Assembly: GCF_040954645.1 (NCBI RefSeq)
Contig: NC_092811.1
Coordinates: 85,055,199-85,119,198 of the forward strand
Origin: Diabrotica undecimpunctata
Lineage: Eukaryota > Arthropoda > Insecta > Coleoptera > Chrysomelidae
DNA length: 64,000 bases
Reading direction: 5' to 3'
The position numbers were made by a program, and so were the translations under genes. This document shows positions 60,065 through 64,000 of the stretch, one piece after another. Under the pieces are notes generated by a model, which saw only the letters and a program-made list of their open reading frames with translations, was not told the DNA's origin and searched no databases. Positions within the stretch are counted from its first letter, which is position 1. Each line of letters starts with the position of its first letter.

Positions 60065-62277
60065 TAGTCCTTTCCATCATATTGATAGCACAATATGTAT
60101 GCAAATCCTCAACAGGTCAAAAAACCATAGGCGTCACCCTATACTTGTTTTGAAATAAATAAAAAAATTAATATTTTAAGATGCCGTCAACAATTCATTA
60201 TCTTTTAAAAAATCTTCTGTAAAATAAGTGTCCACTAATCTCACTATACTTTTTTTGTGCGTAAAAAACGTCGGTATATATGCCACACGATTATTGTTAA
60301 TTATACACGGGTGATTAACGAGAGAATTCAATGTTTGACGAAATAAATTAATGTAAACAGTAATTTAAAGGTGATTATTGTTTTCTATACAAGTTATCGC
60401 CTGACACAAAAAGAATACCTTCTCTGAACGATTACCTGGAATTACTGATAATAATAGCTTCACTAATAATAGTTTAAGTAGTTTTCATGCCACATTACAG
60501 CTTATGCCAATAATATAAATTAGAAATTGCTTGCATCTTCCATTTAGTTTGTAGATGTACATTGTTCATGCCTTACCTACCTACCTTTTTGGTGTCGTTA
60601 TTTGGCTATTTGCATTTAAAAATGACGTCGACAACAGGTTTTATCCCGGTTAAGTGTAGTTTTAAAGGTGCCTTTAGTCTAAGAGAGAGAAATATAATAT
60701 TAAATGTACACGATGCAGTTGTACATCAACGTCCTTTAAGTAATATTCGTGAAATCGTTAACATGTGTTCAAATATGACAGGGGTTGGAGAAGCAACAAT
60801 TTATAGATTCCTAAAAGAAAGAAAAGAAGGAACTGTTTCATCTCCCAAGAAGAGTGGAGGGAGTAAACCCTTGGAAATTGAAGAAATACATAAAAAACAT
60901 GATAAGACACAGCGTCCACTCATTTTTTTTTAACAAAGAATTTCCAACATTGGACAAAATCCAAACATTAATTAAAGAAAACAAAGAGTTTCCAATCATA
61001 AGCAACAAGAAATTATGGGGACTATTGAGAGAGATGAGATTCCGTTGGCAAAAGAATAGAAGACAATCCGTTTTAATTGAAAAAGATTACATTGTATGTT
61101 GGAGACGAGATTATCTAAGAACTATTAAAAAGTACCGAGAAGAAGGGAAAACAATTTTTTATTTGGACGAGACTTGGCTAAATGAAGGTCATCCTGTACC
61201 ATATCTATGGGTTGATACAAATGTGAAAAGTTCCCGTCAGGCATTTATCGAAGGTGTATCTACTGGAATAAACAATATTCCCGTTGGAAAAGGACGCAGA
61301 CTCATAATAACCCATATTGGAAACGAATACGGTTTTGTCAATGGAGGATTATTAAGTTTTGCCTCAAAATCAACCAAAGATTACCACGAGGAAATGACTG
61401 CTGACGTTTTTGAAGAATATTTTGAGCAAATGTTTGATTTAATTCCAAAAAATTCTGTCATAGTCATGGATAATGCTAGTTACCATTCAAGACTAGCAGA
61501 AAAATTGCCAACAACGGCATGGAAAAAAGGAGAGATAATCGAATGGTTGGATAAACACGCAATTGAGTACAAGGAGAATTCGACAAAAAAATGAATTATT
61601 ACCTATTGTAAGGCAACATAAAGCAGCTTATAAAAAATATATAATTGAATTGAATCTGATAGAAAATATATGGTCTCAAGTAAAGGGTGAAGTCTGACGT
61701 AACAACGAAACTTTTAAATTAGAAGACTTACAACAATTATTAGAACATTAGTTATCAAAAGTAACTCCAGAAAATTGGAAAAATGCTGTTAGTCATGCTC
61801 ACAAGGAAGAAAATAAAATATGGAATTTGGATAATATGACTAATGCAATGCTGGAACCAGTAATAATTAACATTGGAGTTGAAGATTCCTTAGATTCTGA
61901 AGAAAGCAGTGAATCTGAAATGGAATTTGATTAAAATAATACTCATTTTTTTACAAATCGGCCCCTGTTACGGCCACAAATTATTTTATATATAACCAAT
62001 AAAATAAACATCTTACATTTCTTGTAAATTCATTAGTAACTGTTAATCTCCATCACTCCGACACTGGCAACTTTATTTAGGGATTAGTAACCCTCAAAAC
62101 TATTGTATTCTATTCTGCTTCAACCTTTATACCTGGTGGTCACACTCAATTTAAAATTGTTATCGTATATACTTCTGTAAACTTGTTGACAAATATCTAT
62201 TTTTCATTGAGTCACCCGTACCAACAGTTTAGGGATTTGCATACATAATGTGCTATCAATATGATGGAAATGGACTA
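60065..62277 (+). mobile_element. Tc1/mariner-superfamily element
   Basis: Terminal inverted repeats of about 46 bp start TAGTCC-TTTCCATCATATTG (60065 onward) and end as their complement at 62277, with a few differences. TA at 60063-60064 and 62278-62279 is the expected target duplication. One broken DDE transposase lies inside on the plus strand. Confidence 0.85.
60622..61934 (+). pseudogene. Tc1/mariner-type DDE transposase, broken
   Basis: Starts MTSTTGFIPVKC (60622) with a helix-turn-helix part (LSNIREIVNMCSNMTGVGEATIYRFLKE). After a frameshift between about 60870 and 60910 comes the DDE domain: IFYLDETWLNEGH (first D, about 61160), RRLIITHIGNEYGF, and VIVMDNASYHSRL (second D, about 61460). 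A second frameshift near 61590 leads to ELNLIENIWSQVKGEV (the E, about 61660) with part of the preceding loop missing, then VTPENWKNAVSHAHKEE and an acidic tail ending at 61934. Stops at about 61697 and 61750. This DDE group is widespread in aphids and other insects. Confidence 0.8.
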
Positions 62278-62372
62278 TAGCTGGAAATGAATAATGCACT
62301 TAAGAAAGTTATAAGTTTAGGAGAGCGTCGAAAACTAACACGCACACGTACTCGTTCACTGTCAAATTCGTA

Positions 62373-62395
62373 TGACCGAAGGCCTGCCCTTCGGT
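62373..62395. repeat. Short hairpin
   Basis: GACCGAAGG and CCTTCGGTC pair across a 5-base loop. Confidence 0.7.
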
Positions 62396-62608
62396 CGCTA
62401 CTGGTGGAGATGTTTGGATGTTAGATTGTAGCTGGAACTGTTGACTCACCGAAACGGTTGATAGCTTACCGTTATTTCGACTCTTTAAAAATGACTTTTG
62501 GCCTAAATATCTAAAATCTATGTATGCGCGATGTTGGGAATACCTTCTTCTTCTTTTTGTTTTCTATTTATTGGCTTGCATACTCGTGCATCTGCCAGCG
62601 CATTTGGT

Positions 62609-62649
62609 AGTGTTGCAGCTCGTCTTGCTTTAAGCAATGCTGCAACACT
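62609..62649. repeat. Hairpin with 11-bp stem
   Basis: AGTGTTGCAGC pairs with GCTGCAACACT; the 19-base loop holds a further TTGC/GCAA pair. Could be a small RNA hairpin or the remnant of an inverted repeat. Confidence 0.65.
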
Positions 62650-64000
62650 AAAAAACTTTTTTCTTCAGAAATGACGGTAAACTTCAATAATTTCACTCAA
62701 CAAACACAGTAAAGAGCTTTGGTTTTATAGGCTTTAACTTAAAAAATACTTTTCTATAAGGATGCTTAAGATAATTTGAAATAAACTTAATATTCTTTGC
62801 TTATAGTTCGGTGGCATGGCCGCCATGGTATCCTCATCACGGCTCCAAACAAACTTCTGGGAATATCTTTATATTCCTACAATTAATACCCGAATGGAGT
62901 CAATTTGACTTTTCATCTGTAGTTAACGATTAATATTGAATCTTAGCTTAGAGTGTTTTTAATTAAACGAATATTAGTGGTGTGGGGGAGCCTTGTAACT
63001 GGCTCCCTACATGAGAAGGTTGGAAATCTTTTGATTCCAAGCCTTACTTCAAAGGACTTGTGAGTAGATGTATCTCCATAGGTTTGGTTCTTCAGTGACC
63101 GTTGAAGGATAAGGATTGTTAATGTGAGCAAATATAGCTCCAGAGAAATAAAATCACTTAAAGTTTATCGACTTATAATTAACTTCATTTTAGAGTAGAG
63201 AGGTTCAAAACGGCCGTAGATGACTATACAATATCAAATAATTCTTTCTTTATCACACGTAAAAGAAAAAACCGTATTTATGAGAAAAATGCCCGATTTC
63301 GGCGTAGAGAAATATGTTATACATGAATTGAGAGTGTTTTAAAATGCACATGCCTCAAGGGCGGTGTGTGAGAACGAACTGATAAAATACTACTTGATGC
63401 GTAAAAGTGAACATTACCCCTCTTTTATTTAGGTGTGAAAACTATTTAAGAGGCTGTGGCGCCAATGAGTCGGGTGTCCCGAGCAAACTTCATAAATTGA
63501 GTATTTTACTTATTCTACACTAAGAAAAGTCTAAAATTACATTTTTATTTTATATTTTAAAAACAATATGTTCATTTCTGGAACAAGTGGGGTCATTTAT
63601 AAAGTTTTTTTGTTTTTTTCTGTAGTTTAATACTACAGTATACGAATATATTTTAATTTAAGATATTGTTCTGAAGCTATTTTGTTGTGGCATCTTAATA
63701 TAACTACTATTTTGCATAGGAATAAGCCACAATAAAAGATTAAAATAATTTTATTGGCGTTTCAATTTCTACGTCAGAAATGATTTTCAAAATAAAAAAC
63801 ATTTAATTTAAGAGTTTCTACCTTTAATTATACGTTTTTTTTTTTTTTTTTTTTTTTTTTTTCTCTGAAAAATGGCTTTGGCAGGGCCAATTAGCCAGAC
63901 TTGTTTGTGTTTATTGTTAAAATCGACTGAATTTCAATTATTATTGATTGCAGATTCATGGTCAAATGTTAGTACTACATATAGCTAATATTTTTATGGA
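62650..64000. other. AT-rich stretch without recognisable gene; T28 run
   Basis: No conserved protein block seen. A run of 28 T lies at 63835-63862. Confidence 0.4.

Overview
The window looks like repeat-rich nuclear DNA of an insect. The base composition is very AT-rich, there are about a dozen long (AT)n tracts, a 7-transmembrane chemoreceptor-like exon uses a GT donor, and the mobile elements are arthropod types: Ty3/Gypsy including a 297/17.6-like element with env, Penelope, RTE/Jockey LINEs, hAT, piggyBac and Tc1/mariner. A beetle or another large-genome insect would fit, but I cannot fix the order from sequence alone. There are no bacterial operons, tRNA genes, rRNA genes or CRISPR arrays. 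Nearly everything recognisable is a transposable element, and elements are nested several layers deep.

Layout. 1-1217 is unannotated AT-rich DNA. 1218-7026 is a young minus-strand Gypsy element: LTRs with one difference seen, a 4-bp target duplication, and three coding lesions. 7060-9100 holds a LINE scrap and a decayed hAT (ZMYM1-type) transposase interrupted by an RTE LINE. 9240-9296 is a perfect palindrome between 9-bp direct repeats. 9630-11240 is a decayed, intron-bearing copy of a multicopy insect gene family. 11485-16386 is a hAT element split by a LINE. 16662-23265 is a 297-like element inside an (AT)n tract, with identical LTRs, open gag and pol, a TTTTTTA slip site and a broken env-like region. 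23266-33543 is a nest of two further LTR families in (AT)n DNA: a gag-protease-only element (23639-29174) sits inside an LTR of a second family, whose integrase fragment (31145-32012) abuts a solo LTR of the first family (32090-33484). 33546-34285 is a diverged tandem array. 34800-36790 is a Penelope-like element with GIY-YIG endonuclease. 37100-39060 is a LINE with an (AT)n tract expanded in frame inside its reverse transcriptase. 39200-39880 is an old inverted repeat. 40026-40991 is the one host-like gene, a gustatory-receptor-type exon. 41661-54323 is a 12.7-kb block between (AT)n tracts whose two ends share an iterated CTCCG-containing motif; inside are LINE remnants, a piggyBac element with TTAA-type ends and a 5'-truncated LINE. 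54394-55728 is a solo LTR of the second family. 56450-56961 is a 146-bp inverted repeat with a hammerhead-like core. 57050-58640 is another decayed transposon-family ORF. 60065-62277 is a Tc1/mariner-superfamily element with TA target duplication. The remainder to 64000 is AT-rich with hairpins and a T28 run.

How the parts act together. The autonomous-looking machinery is the gag-pol of the 297-like element. Other elements are broken by stops, frameshifts or deletions and could move only with enzymes supplied from elsewhere. (AT)n tracts act as landing sites or edges for most LTR elements here. No novel defence or metabolic system is evident. The least explained structures are the 12.7-kb block with iterated end motifs, the perfect inverted repeat with the ribozyme-like core, the gag-only LTR element, and the palindrome between 9-bp repeats.
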